Notes under the pieces: generated by a model | Seen by the model: the letters and a program-made list of their open reading frames with translations, nothing else | Told to the model about the DNA's origin: nothing | Databases searched by the model: none | Source: Phytohabitans sp036906915 | GTDB taxonomy: Bacteria; Actinomycetota; Actinomycetes; Mycobacteriales; Micromonosporaceae | Reading direction: 5' to 3' | Assembly (NCBI RefSeq): GCF_036906915.1 | Contig: NZ_JBAKHX010000167.1 | Location: 1-5,502 of the forward strand | DNA: 5,502 bases | Program-made: the position numbers and the translations under genes | Part shown: piece after piece, positions 1 through 4,988 of the stretch | Numbering within the stretch: position 1 is the stretch's first letter | Layout: each line of letters begins with the position of its first letter

Positions 1-63
1 GCACGTGGTTGGATCTGTTTTCCACGTGCGTTTGCCCTTGATCCATGCGGATCTCCTTGATCG
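1..63 (+). repeat. REP-like palindromic repeat, copy 1 (left-truncated by window edge)
   Basis: This is the right-hand portion of a ~77 bp element present three times in the window. The visible parts are the last 8 nt of the left stem (GCACGTGG, 1-8), a 13-nt loop (9-21), the 22-nt right stem ending GCCCTTGATC (22-43), and a 20-nt tail (44-63) ending in a second CCTTGATCG. It has the same orientation as copy 3 and the opposite orientation to copy 2. The first 14 nt of the left stem fall outside the window. No transposase is seen nearby. Confidence 0.85.
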
Positions 64-520
64 TCGCCCGCCGCCCGCCGCCCGCCGCCCGCCGTCGCTT
101 GTCAGCCCGCGCCCGCCGTCGGCGACTGGCTGTCGCCGTCCGCTTTGGGCTGCGGCCCGGCGGTGTGGCGGGCCGCACCTGGCTCCGGGTCCGCGCGTTC
201 GTCCGGGCGGCGGGTTCGCGCGTGTTCGGGCGGCGGGTTTGCGCGTGTTCGGGCGGCGCGTTTGCGCGTTCGGGCGGCGTGTCCGTGTGGTGGTGGTCGG
301 GCCGCCTTGGGTGGTGGTGGCGACGGAGCGCGGCGCCGGACTGCGGCGTCGGACTGCTGGGCGGCGTTGGCCGGCGGCGGTCCGCGCGTTTGTCCGGCGG
401 CGCGTCTGCGTTTGTCCGGCGGCGCGTCTGCGTTTGTCCGGGCGGCGTGTCCGCATGGTGGAGGTCGGGCCGCCTTGGGACGGCGCCGGAGTGCGGCGCC
501 CGGACTGCCGGCGCGGTCGC
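64..520. repeat. GC-rich tandem-repeat tract between two inverted REP-like copies; no convincing gene
   Basis: This stretch is extremely GC-rich and internally repetitive. Four perfect CGCCCGC heptamers run from 65 to 92. A ~23-nt unit (GCGCGTGTTCGGGCGGCG core) recurs at 193-217, 218-240, 241-263 and partly from 264. A related 22-nt unit is perfectly duplicated at 386-407 and 408-429, with a variant at 430-452. A longer block at 272-311 is repeated at 440-479 (offset 168 nt). Open frames exist on both strands, but their products are low-complexity Arg/Ala/Pro/Gly strings with no domain, so I treat the tract as non-coding repeat DNA. Confidence 0.7.
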
Positions 521-597
521 CGATCAAGGACATCCGCATCGATCAAGGGCAAACGCACGTGGATTTGAGATCCAACCACGTGCATTCGCCCTTGATC
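521..597 (-). repeat. REP-like palindromic repeat, copy 2 (inverted)
   Basis: This is a complete copy in minus orientation. The tail is at 521-540, one stem at 541-562 (starts GATCAAGGGC), a 13-nt loop at 563-575, and the other stem at 576-597 (ends GCCCTTGATC). The 22-bp stem has two mismatches. It lies just upstream of the pectate lyase promoter and is inverted relative to copy 3 beyond the operon. Copies 2 and 3 therefore bracket the operon, and copies 1 and 2 bracket the GC-rich tract. Confidence 0.9.
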
Positions 598-626
598 GAC
601 GGAGGAGGGGTCGCGCGGGGCATCGA

Positions 627-655
627 TTGACTTCTGTGTCCGGCAGTCCTAAGGT
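627..655 (+). promoter_or_regulatory. Probable sigma70/HrdB-type promoter of the pectate lyase operon
   Basis: A TTGACT -35 hexamer (627-632) and a TAAGGT -10 hexamer (650-655) are separated by exactly 17 bp. This is a good match to the vegetative actinobacterial promoter pattern. The predicted transcription start falls near 662, about 70 bp before the first lyase ATG and inside the palindromic operator that follows. Confidence 0.6.
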
Positions 656-657
656 GG

Positions 658-671
658 GGAAAGCGCTTTCC
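658..671. promoter_or_regulatory. LacI/GalR-family operator-like palindrome at the predicted transcription start
   Basis: GGAAAGCGCTTTCC is a perfect 14-bp palindrome with the AAGCGCTT core typical of LacI/GalR-family operators (the CcpA cre and CebR-type half-site layout with a central CG). It begins 2 bp after the -10 hexamer and covers the predicted start site, where a bound repressor would block initiation. The inferred role is sugar- or pectin-product-responsive repression of the two lyases. No regulator gene lies in the window. Confidence 0.6.
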
Positions 672-730
672 GGCGCGTCCGGGGGTCTGTCACCTCGACT
701 GTGAACGCAGTTAGGAAGGGCAGGCCCCGT

Positions 731-1729
731 ATGCTCAGAAGAAGTCTCGCCGCCGCTGTGCTGCTGACCGGTGCTCTGGTCAGCTGGCCCGACACCGCGC
801 TCGCCGCCGACGGTCCGGTCGGCTTCGCTACCGTCAACGCGCTCGGCCAGAACGGCACCACCGGAGGCGCCGGCGGTCCCACCGTCACGGTCACGACGAC
901 CGCTCAGTTCCTCGACTACATCGCGCGCCCCGGCCCGTACGTCATCCAGGTCTCCGGCCGGATCACGCTGCCCACCGGCAGCACCGACGGCATGCACAAC
1001 GTGACCTCGGACAAGACGATCGTCGGCCTCGGCTCGACCGCCGCGCTGGTCGGTGGCGGGCTGAACATCGGCCTGCCGGTGGACGACGACGTCACGACGC
1101 CGCCCGCCAATGCCGTGCACAACATCATCATCCGCAACCTGTCGATCACCGGTGCCACCGACGATCTCATCAACGTGCAGATGTTTTCGCACCACATCTG
1201 GATCGACCACAATGATCTGTCCAATGGGGACGACGGTGCGGTCGACATCAAGCGCGGCTCGGACTACGTGACAGTGTCGTGGAACCGGTTCCACGACCAC
1301 GACAAGACCACGCTGGTCGGGCACGACGACGACAACGGCGCCCAAGACAGCGGCCGCCTGCGCGTGACGTACCACCACAACTTCTTCGACACGTCCGACC
1401 AGCGCAACCCGCGCGTGCGGTTCTCGTCGCTGGTGCACGTCTTCAACAACTACTACTACGACAACAGCTACGGCATCGCGTCCACAAACGAGTCTGGGCT
1501 GTTCGTCGAAGGCAACTACTTCTACAGCGTCAACAACCCGGGCCGGGTCGACTTCAGCGGGCCGCTGGGCCGGATGGTGCAGCGCGACAACATCCTCGTC
1601 GCCTGCAATCACGCCATCGAGACCCGCGGCACCGTGACCGATCCGCGCACCTACTACGCGTACACCGCCGGACCCGCGTCCACTGTCCCGACCGTCGTCC
1701 CCGCCGGCGCTGGCGTCGGGAAGATCTGA
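731..1729 (+). CDS. Secreted pectate lyase, polysaccharide lyase family 1 (single catalytic domain)
   Basis: This 332-aa protein is predicted to cleave polygalacturonate by Ca2+-dependent beta-elimination outside the cell. Residues 1-25 form a signal peptide (MLRR, hydrophobic core, ALA before AD). A single PL1 right-handed beta-helix domain follows from about residue 28 to the end. The family landmarks are present: the acidic Asp144-Asp145 region, HHIWIDHN at 154-161, Asp168 and Asp172 in DGAVD (Ca-ligand pair), Lys192, and the RxPxxR motif at Arg225-Arg230 carrying the catalytic arginine. I chose ATG 731 because it gives a clean signal peptide and follows AGGAAGGG (713-720). An in-frame GTG at 701 would add ten residues ahead of the basic N-terminus. 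It is the first gene of the operon and a close paralogue of the C-terminal half of the next gene. The exact substrate (pectate or methylated pectin) is not resolved from sequence; pectate is favoured by the conserved Ca ligands. Confidence 0.93.
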   Translation: MLRRSLAAAVLLTGALVSWPDTALAADGPVGFATVNALGQNGTTGGAGGPTVTVTTTAQFLDYIARPGPYVIQVSGRITLPTGSTDGMHNVTSDKTIVGLGSTAALVGGGLNIGLPVDDDVTTPPANAVHNIIIRNLSITGATDDLINVQMFSHHIWIDHNDLSNGDDGAVDIKRGSDYVTVSWNRFHDHDKTTLVGHDDDNGAQDSGRLRVTYHHNFFDTSDQRNPRVRFSSLVHVFNNYYYDNSYGIASTNESGLFVEGNYFYSVNNPGRVDFSGPLGRMVQRDNILVACNHAIETRGTVTDPRTYYAYTAGPASTVPTVVPAGAGVGKI

Positions 1730-1733
1730 GGAG
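1728..1733 (+). promoter_or_regulatory. Ribosome binding site of the second lyase, overlapping the stop of the first
   Basis: GAGGAG begins within the TGA stop codon (1727-1729) of the upstream lyase and sits 8 nt before ATG 1742. This placement supports co-transcription and probable translational coupling of the two lyases. Confidence 0.7.
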
Positions 1734-1741
1734 CCGCCACG

Positions 1742-3301
1742 ATGACCCGTACACGTACCGCTCTCGTCGCCGGCCTTGCCGGAGCGTTGACCGCCGCGCT
1801 TACGGCGGCGCTCGTCGGCTTCGCAGGCGGCGCCCAGGCCGCGACCGCCTTCACGGACAACTTCGAAGACGGCGACAGCGCCGGCTGGACCGCCAGCGGT
1901 GGCACCTGGTCGGTCACCACCGATGCCTCGCGCGTGCTGCGCCAGTCCGGCACCAGCAGCGACGCCCGGTCTCGCGCCGGCAGCGCGAGCTGGACTGACT
2001 ACACAGTCAGTGCCCGGGTACGGCCGACCGCGTTCAACGGCAGCAACCGGTTCGTCGCGCTGCTGGCCCGTGCCCAGTCGGCGACCAGCTATTACTACGT
2101 GGCCCTGCGCTCCAACAACACCGTCGAGCTGAAGAAGCTGGTCAACGGCTCCGCGAGCACGCTCGCGTCGACCAGCGTTACCGTGTCGGCCGGCACCACG
2201 TACACGCTCTCGTTGCAGGCGTCCGGCTCGATGCTGCGGAGCACGGTCAACGGGGGTTCGGCGCTGACCGCGACCGACACCGCCTACACAGCTGGCGGTA
2301 TCGGGGCCGCGACGTACTACGCGTCGGCCGACTTCGACGACGTCGTGGTGGAAACGTCGACCACCACGCCCACGACGCCTGCCGTGACGACCCCGCCTCC
2401 TTCCAGCCCGCCGCCCGTACCCACTGGTGGGCCTATTGGCTTCGCGGGTGTCAACGCGCTCGGCCTCAACGGCACCACAGGGGGCGCCGGCGGCCGCACC
2501 GTCACCGCGACCAACGCCAGCGAGTTCCTGGAGTACATCGACAGCACCGAGACGCTGATCATCCGCGTGCAGGGCCAGATCAACATCACGAGCAAGCAGG
2601 GCGTCCGTCCAAACAAGACAATCATCGGAGTCGGTACCAGCGGCCACATCGACGGCGGCGGCCTGGACTTCTACCGTTCGTACAACGTGATCGTGCGGAA
2701 CCTGTTCTTCACCAACGCCGAAGACGACGCGGTCAACGTCGGCCAGGAGTCGCACCACATCTGGATCGACCACAACACGTTCCGCGGCGCCGTCGACGGC
2801 TCGATCGACATCGTCCGGGGCGCCGACTATGTCACCGCCTCGTGGAACCACTTCGACCACTCCGACAAGAGCATGCTGATCAGCCACTCAGACGGCGCGT
2901 CGTCGACGGACGTCGGGCGCCTGAAGGTCACCATCCACCACAACTTCTTCGACAACAGTCGGCAACGGCACCCGCGCATCAGGTTCGGCGAACCGGTGCA
3001 CGTGTTCAACAACTACTTCCTGAACAATGAGCTCTACGGTGTCGCCTCCGTGCAGCAGGCCGGCGCGCTCGTCGAAAACAACTACTTCGAGAACATGCCG
3101 TTCCCGTGCTTCTCCGCGAGCGGGTACGCCGACAGCGGCCCTGGCCGGCTGGTGCACCGCAACAACGCCTTCGTCAACTCCGGCACCTGCGAGGCGGCCG
3201 GCACGGTCGTCGAGCCGCGCACCTACTACAACTACACCGCCGACAGCGCATCGAGCGTGCCCTCCTCGGTACGCGCCGGCGCCGGCTACGGCAGGCTCTA
3301 G
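1742..3301 (+). CDS. Secreted modular pectate lyase: concanavalin-like N-terminal domain, P/T linker, PL1 domain
   Basis: This 519-aa exported protein starts 12 bp after the preceding stop. Residues 1-33 form a signal peptide ending AQA. Residues ~34-203 form a beta-rich domain (DNFEDGDSAGW near its start, NRFVALLAR in the middle, ADFDDVVV at the end). It resembles the LamG/DUF1080-type concanavalin-like modules often attached to actinobacterial glycanases; a carbohydrate-binding role is inferred. Residues 205-230 are a Thr/Pro-rich linker. Residues 230-519 are a PL1 pectate lyase domain with HHIWIDHN at 338-345, Asp352 and Asp356 (DGSID), Lys376 and RxPxxR at Arg409-Arg414, so catalysis should be intact. 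Cys456 and Cys483 could form a disulfide absent from the first lyase, which has only Cys292. The start of the PL1 domain (GPIGFAGVNALG) nearly repeats that of the upstream enzyme, indicating duplication. The two enzymes probably act together, this one being tethered to or targeted at plant cell wall. Confidence 0.94.
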   Translation: MTRTRTALVAGLAGALTAALTAALVGFAGGAQAATAFTDNFEDGDSAGWTASGGTWSVTTDASRVLRQSGTSSDARSRAGSASWTDYTVSARVRPTAFNGSNRFVALLARAQSATSYYYVALRSNNTVELKKLVNGSASTLASTSVTVSAGTTYTLSLQASGSMLRSTVNGGSALTATDTAYTAGGIGAATYYASADFDDVVVETSTTTPTTPAVTTPPPSSPPPVPTGGPIGFAGVNALGLNGTTGGAGGRTVTATNASEFLEYIDSTETLIIRVQGQINITSKQGVRPNKTIIGVGTSGHIDGGGLDFYRSYNVIVRNLFFTNAEDDAVNVGQESHHIWIDHNTFRGAVDGSIDIVRGADYVTASWNHFDHSDKSMLISHSDGASSTDVGRLKVTIHHNFFDNSRQRHPRIRFGEPVHVFNNYFLNNELYGVASVQQAGALVENNYFENMPFPCFSASGYADSGPGRLVHRNNAFVNSGTCEAAGTVVEPRTYYNYTADSASSVPSSVRAGAGYGRL

Positions 3302-3341
3302 CCCGTCCCGTCCCACCCACCCATCTCCACCCATCTCCGCC

Positions 3342-3418
3342 GATCAAGGGCAAACGCACGTGGTTGGATCTCATTTCCACGTGGGTTTGCCCTTGATCGA
3401 TGCGAATTTCCTTGATCG
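3342..3418 (+). repeat. REP-like palindromic repeat, copy 3; possible terminator of the lyase operon
   Basis: This is a complete plus-orientation copy. The left stem is at 3342-3363, a 13-nt loop at 3364-3376, the right stem at 3377-3398 and the tail at 3399-3418. The 22-bp stem has a single mismatch, making it one of the strongest hairpins in the window. It starts 41 bp after the lyase stop codon and could end the transcript or protect its 3' end, although there is no U-tract. It is followed within a few bases by the ribosome binding site of the GNAT remnant. Confidence 0.9.
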
Positions 3419-3432
3419 CGGAGGTGATCCCC

Positions 3433-3534
3433 GTGCTCGTCCGGCTCGCTCGCGGCGCCGACCGCGACTTCATCGCTGACATGCTCGTAGCGGCCGCGAA
3501 CTGGCGGCCCGGACGCGGCTTGCCCCGATCGGAG
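3433..3534 (+). pseudogene. Truncated GNAT-family N-acetyltransferase (N-terminal remnant)
   Basis: A GTG start at 3433 follows GGAGGTGATC, an almost full-length complement of the 16S rRNA 3' end. The first ~34 residues (VRLARGADRDFIADML, then AAANWRPGRGL) match the typical opening of GNAT acetyltransferases (usually 150-200 aa), which transfer an acetyl group from acetyl-CoA to an amine. After ...LPRSE the similarity stops, and the frame runs into Ser/Pro/Arg-rich sequence and then through the tRNA fragment to 3777 without the acetyl-CoA-binding motif. I read this as a gene broken by deletion. The family call rests on recall of the N-terminal pattern only. Confidence 0.55.
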
Positions 3535-3638
3535 CCAGAGCGGAGTATGACCGTCTCGTGCCGCAGCTTCTCGGCGCACCCACCGCCACCAAGGACGGCT
3601 GGAACGAGCAGGGCCAGCTTGGGCAGAAGGGCCGCTGA
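3480..3638 (+). pseudogene. Orphan C-terminal reading frame, no start codon, function unknown
   Basis: In a different frame from the GNAT remnant, sequence is open from the TGA at 3477-3479 to a TGA at 3636-3638. Its last part reads naturally (EYDRLVPQLLG, then TKDGWNEQGQLGQKGR) and looks like a real protein tail rather than a GC-rich shadow. It has no upstream start or ribosome binding site. It may be the tail of a second gene fused to the GNAT remnant by a deletion, or the same gene after a frameshifting deletion. I do not recognise its family. Confidence 0.3.
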
Positions 3639-3657
3639 CCTGGACTGGAGTGGTGAG

Positions 3658-3699
3658 AGCGGGCGACGGGAATCGAACCCGCACCGTCAGTTTGGAAGA
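3658..3699 (-). other. 3' fragment of tRNA-Gly(TCC); putative attachment site of an integrated element
   Basis: Read on the minus strand, this segment gives the anticodon loop CTTCCAA (3698-3692, anticodon TCC), the 3' anticodon stem ACTGA, a short variable loop, the T arm GCGGG-TTCGATT-CCCGT, the acceptor 3' strand CGCCCGC and discriminator T at 3658. Acceptor, D arm and 5' anticodon stem are missing: sequence 5' of the loop (ACGAT) does not pair with ACTGA. Identity begins almost exactly at the anticodon loop. This fits the duplicated tRNA 3' end left when a tyrosine integrase inserts an element into a tRNA gene. The intact tRNA would then lie beyond the right edge, with the island in between. 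Confidence 0.75.
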
Positions 3700-3852
3700 T
3701 CGTTTACGGCTGCGGTGATCTGTCCGTTGTGCCTGGTGGCGGCTGGTGTCGTGGTGTCCACTCGTGCCCGTTGGTGACCGTCTGGGACACCGGCTTCTGG
3801 CCCGTGGATGGCCCGTTCGATCTTGCGTGGCTGACCGCCGTTGTGTGGCTTA

Positions 3853-3883
3853 CCGCCCCGGGCCGAAGGTCCGGGGCGGCTTT
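3853..3883 (+). terminator. Rho-independent terminator-like hairpin
   Basis: A perfect 9-bp stem CCGCCCCGG/CCGGGGCGG (3853-3861 and 3871-3879) with a 9-nt loop is followed by CTTT on the plus strand. The stem is very stable, but the U-run is short, as is common in high-GC actinobacteria. No plus-strand gene ends just before it, so what it terminates is unclear. Confidence 0.4.
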
Positions 3884-3920
3884 CCGTGGCGGCGGCTTTC
3901 CGCGCTCTGCTGGGCTGAGT

Positions 3921-4072
3921 GGCGGGATCTCCTCGGTCGGGCAGGCTCGCCCCTGCCTGAGGTTCTCCGGCCGGGTCAAGGCTCGCCGGAGGCGACCGCG
4001 AAGCGGCTTGGCCTTGGCGCGGCCGGGGGTTCTCGGGCAGCCGTCTCGGTGCACGACCGAGGAGATCCCGCC
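3921..4072. other. Perfect 19-bp inverted repeat enclosing nested hairpins; structured DNA or RNA candidate
   Basis: GGCGGGATCTCCTCGGTCG at 3921-3939 has its exact reverse complement at 4054-4072. The 114 nt in between fold locally: GGCAGG/CCTGCC (3940-3945 with 3952-3957), CTCCGGC/GCCGGAG (3965-3971 with 3985-3991) and CCGC-GAA-GCGG (3996-4006). The result is a closed multi-branch structure with the first inner hairpin abutting the outer stem. Possible identities are a small structured RNA, a recombination or transfer site of the island, or a small non-autonomous inverted-repeat element. Sequence alone does not decide, and the region has no ribosome-bound ORF. Confidence 0.5.
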
Positions 4073-4150
4073 GGGTGACCGTCCCTCGTGGATCTCCGAG
4101 GAAGGGCCGGGGTCCGGGGCAGCGCCCCGCCACCATCCAATCAGGAGGGG

Positions 4151-4156
4151 TAGGAT
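4151..4156 (+). promoter_or_regulatory. Possible -10 element for the small membrane-protein operon
   Basis: TAGGAT matches the actinobacterial -10 consensus well and would start transcription near 4162, about 34 nt before ATG 4196. The region 17-18 bp upstream is not a good -35. A small perfect hairpin ACCGC-TATTC-GCGGT (4161-4175) would lie at the 5' end of the message. Confidence 0.35.
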
Positions 4157-4183
4157 GCTCACCGCTATTCGCGGTTTCCGGCC

Positions 4184-4190
4184 GAGGAGG
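4184..4190 (+). promoter_or_regulatory. Strong ribosome binding site that fixes the start of the 44-aa ORF
   Basis: GAGGAGG ends 5 nt before ATG 4196. It supports this start over the out-of-frame ATG at 4155, which also has a purine-rich AGGAGGGG upstream but yields only an Arg-rich shadow peptide. Confidence 0.65.
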
Positions 4191-4195
4191 AATGC

Positions 4196-4330
4196 ATGGC
4201 CGACCAGAAGAACCCTGAACCTAAGAAGGCTGACTCGTCGCCGAAGAAGACGAAGCCGGCTCCGCCCGATCCGGACTGGCTCGATCCGAAGACGCTGACT
4301 GGAGGCGGCGGGCCGAACCGAGAACTATGA
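4196..4330 (+). CDS. Small Lys/Pro/Asp-rich protein (44 aa), function unknown
   Basis: This short gene is easily missed. It has a strong Shine-Dalgarno sequence, GC-rich third positions, and a TGA stop overlapping the ATG of the next gene by four bases (ATGA). The product is hydrophilic and probably disordered: a Lys/Pro-rich first half (KNPEPKKADSSPKKTKP), then PPDPDWLDPKTL and a Gly-rich end. It has no signal peptide, membrane segment or cysteine. The tight coupling implies it is made with the membrane protein downstream, perhaps as a small cytosolic partner or antitoxin-like cap; that role is inference only. The motif DPDWLDPKTL is the best handle for a homology search. I do not recognise a family. 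Confidence 0.65.
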   Translation: MADQKNPEPKKADSSPKKTKPAPPDPDWLDPKTLTGGGGPNREL

Positions 4331-4866
4331 GTGATCCGTCTTCGGTGGGCAATTCCATTGAGGAGTCCACTGAACAAGGATCGACCTACGCGGCCTTCAT
4401 CGCGGAGGAGCTTCAGGCTGAGCGTGACCGGTGGCAGCGCATCGACGCGCGAGGGAGTTCGATTCTTACGTCGTCAGGTGCGGTCGTGACCCTGCTTGCC
4501 GCGCTGAGCGCGATCGTGCTCCGCGACAACAAGACCAACCTGCCCGAGTCGTCTGGCATCCTGCTGGTAGTCGCTGTAGCGGCATTTGGTATAGCGGCCC
4601 TCTTTGCATTATTTTCTACATATCCGCGTCGGTACCTGGCCGCGACAACGGACGACCTGACCAAGATGCGTCGGGACCGTTGGGAGGATGACGAAGTCAA
4701 CGCACGTAACTACGTCGCCTATATGAAGATACAGGCCATTGTCTCTTTGCGGAGGTCCAACAACGTCCGCGCAGCGTGGCTGGTCGCAGGATTAGGCGCT
4801 CAGGTTACAGCGCTTGCGGCTCTGATCTGGGCTATTGGATCGGTTGTAACTGATGCGGTCTACTGA
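4327..4866 (+). CDS. Three-TM membrane protein (179 aa) with cytosolic helical segments, function unknown
   Basis: The start ATG overlaps the stop of the 44-aa ORF, and no close independent ribosome binding site is visible, so translation is probably coupled. Layout: a charged N-terminal helix (~20-42, with EELQAERDRWQRIDARGSS); TM1 ~45-65; a short loop with RDNKTNLPESS; TM2 ~77-97 ending in YPRRY; a long charged cytosolic-type segment (~100-147, with DDLTKMRRDRWEDDEVNAR); and TM3 ~148-170. The pattern of a helix with IDARG, a TM hairpin, an amphipathic stretch and a final TM resembles small actinobacterial membrane proteins and, in topology only, SLATT/Pycsar-type membrane effectors. I cannot assign it to either. 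AT-leaning patches (around 4608-4622) and its place in a probable island suggest horizontal acquisition. No enzyme motif is seen. Confidence 0.8.
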   Translation: MSDPSSVGNSIEESTEQGSTYAAFIAEELQAERDRWQRIDARGSSILTSSGAVVTLLAALSAIVLRDNKTNLPESSGILLVVAVAAFGIAALFALFSTYPRRYLAATTDDLTKMRRDRWEDDEVNARNYVAYMKIQAIVSLRRSNNVRAAWLVAGLGAQVTALAALIWAIGSVVTDAVY

Positions 4867-4988
4867 TACCCCGTTCGCGCGAGCCGGGTCGGCGTGAGCG
4901 TGCAACTGGCTGGTCCGCGCGGCTCGTCCTGATGGCGGATCGACCGGTGGCACTATCGTCGGGATGATTACCACGCCGATTCAAATCC

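Larger units (their letters stand above)
3700..4142. other. Long non-coding region between the tRNA fragment and the small membrane-protein genes
   Basis: No credible gene is seen on either strand; the open frames are Arg/Pro/Gly-rich and lack recognisable motifs. The first ~90 bp beside the tRNA fragment contain GGTGTCC (3753-3759) and its inverted copy GGACACC (3785-3791), the kind of short repeats found in integrase arm regions. A terminator-like hairpin lies at 3853-3883, a large inverted repeat at 3921-4072, and a compact hairpin CGGGGC-AGC-GCCCCG at 4115-4129. The partial repeat GGAGATCC/GGATCTCC (4061-4068 and 4090-4097) offers an alternative pairing to the large stem. Confidence 0.5.

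Noticed and set aside
1..597. CRISPR array or composite transposon formed by the palindromic repeats
   Set aside because: Repeats are only three, in mixed orientation and irregularly spaced, without spacers of uniform size, cas genes, a transposase or visible target-site duplications.
5..704. Several open frames on both strands across the left GC-rich tract
   Set aside because: Products are low-complexity Arg/Ala/Pro/Gly sequence mirroring the DNA repeats, and some run straight through the palindromic repeat. No ribosome binding site or domain supports them.
524..2887. A 787-codon open frame on the minus strand, antisense to both pectate lyases
   Set aside because: Its product is a Val/Asp/Gly/Arg-rich string without domains, and it lies opposite two genes with clear signal peptides and catalytic motifs. 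High GC third positions commonly keep an antisense frame open.
3658..3740. A complete functional tRNA-Gly gene
   Set aside because: The sequence 5' of the anticodon loop cannot form the anticodon stem, D arm or acceptor stem, so only the 3' portion is present.
3687..4162. Two ~150-codon minus-strand frames and a plus-strand frame from 3729
   Set aside because: They cross the tRNA fragment or the large inverted repeat, are Arg/Pro/Gly-rich and show no motif. I considered an integrase C-terminus here, but no tyrosine-recombinase R-H-R-Y pattern is present.
4155..4298. Alternative Arg-rich ORF starting at ATG 4155 with AGGAGGGG upstream
   Set aside because: It is out of frame with the 4196 ORF and encodes almost pure Arg runs, as expected for a frame-shifted reading of Lys/Pro codons. 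Only the 4196 ORF couples to the next gene by stop-start overlap.
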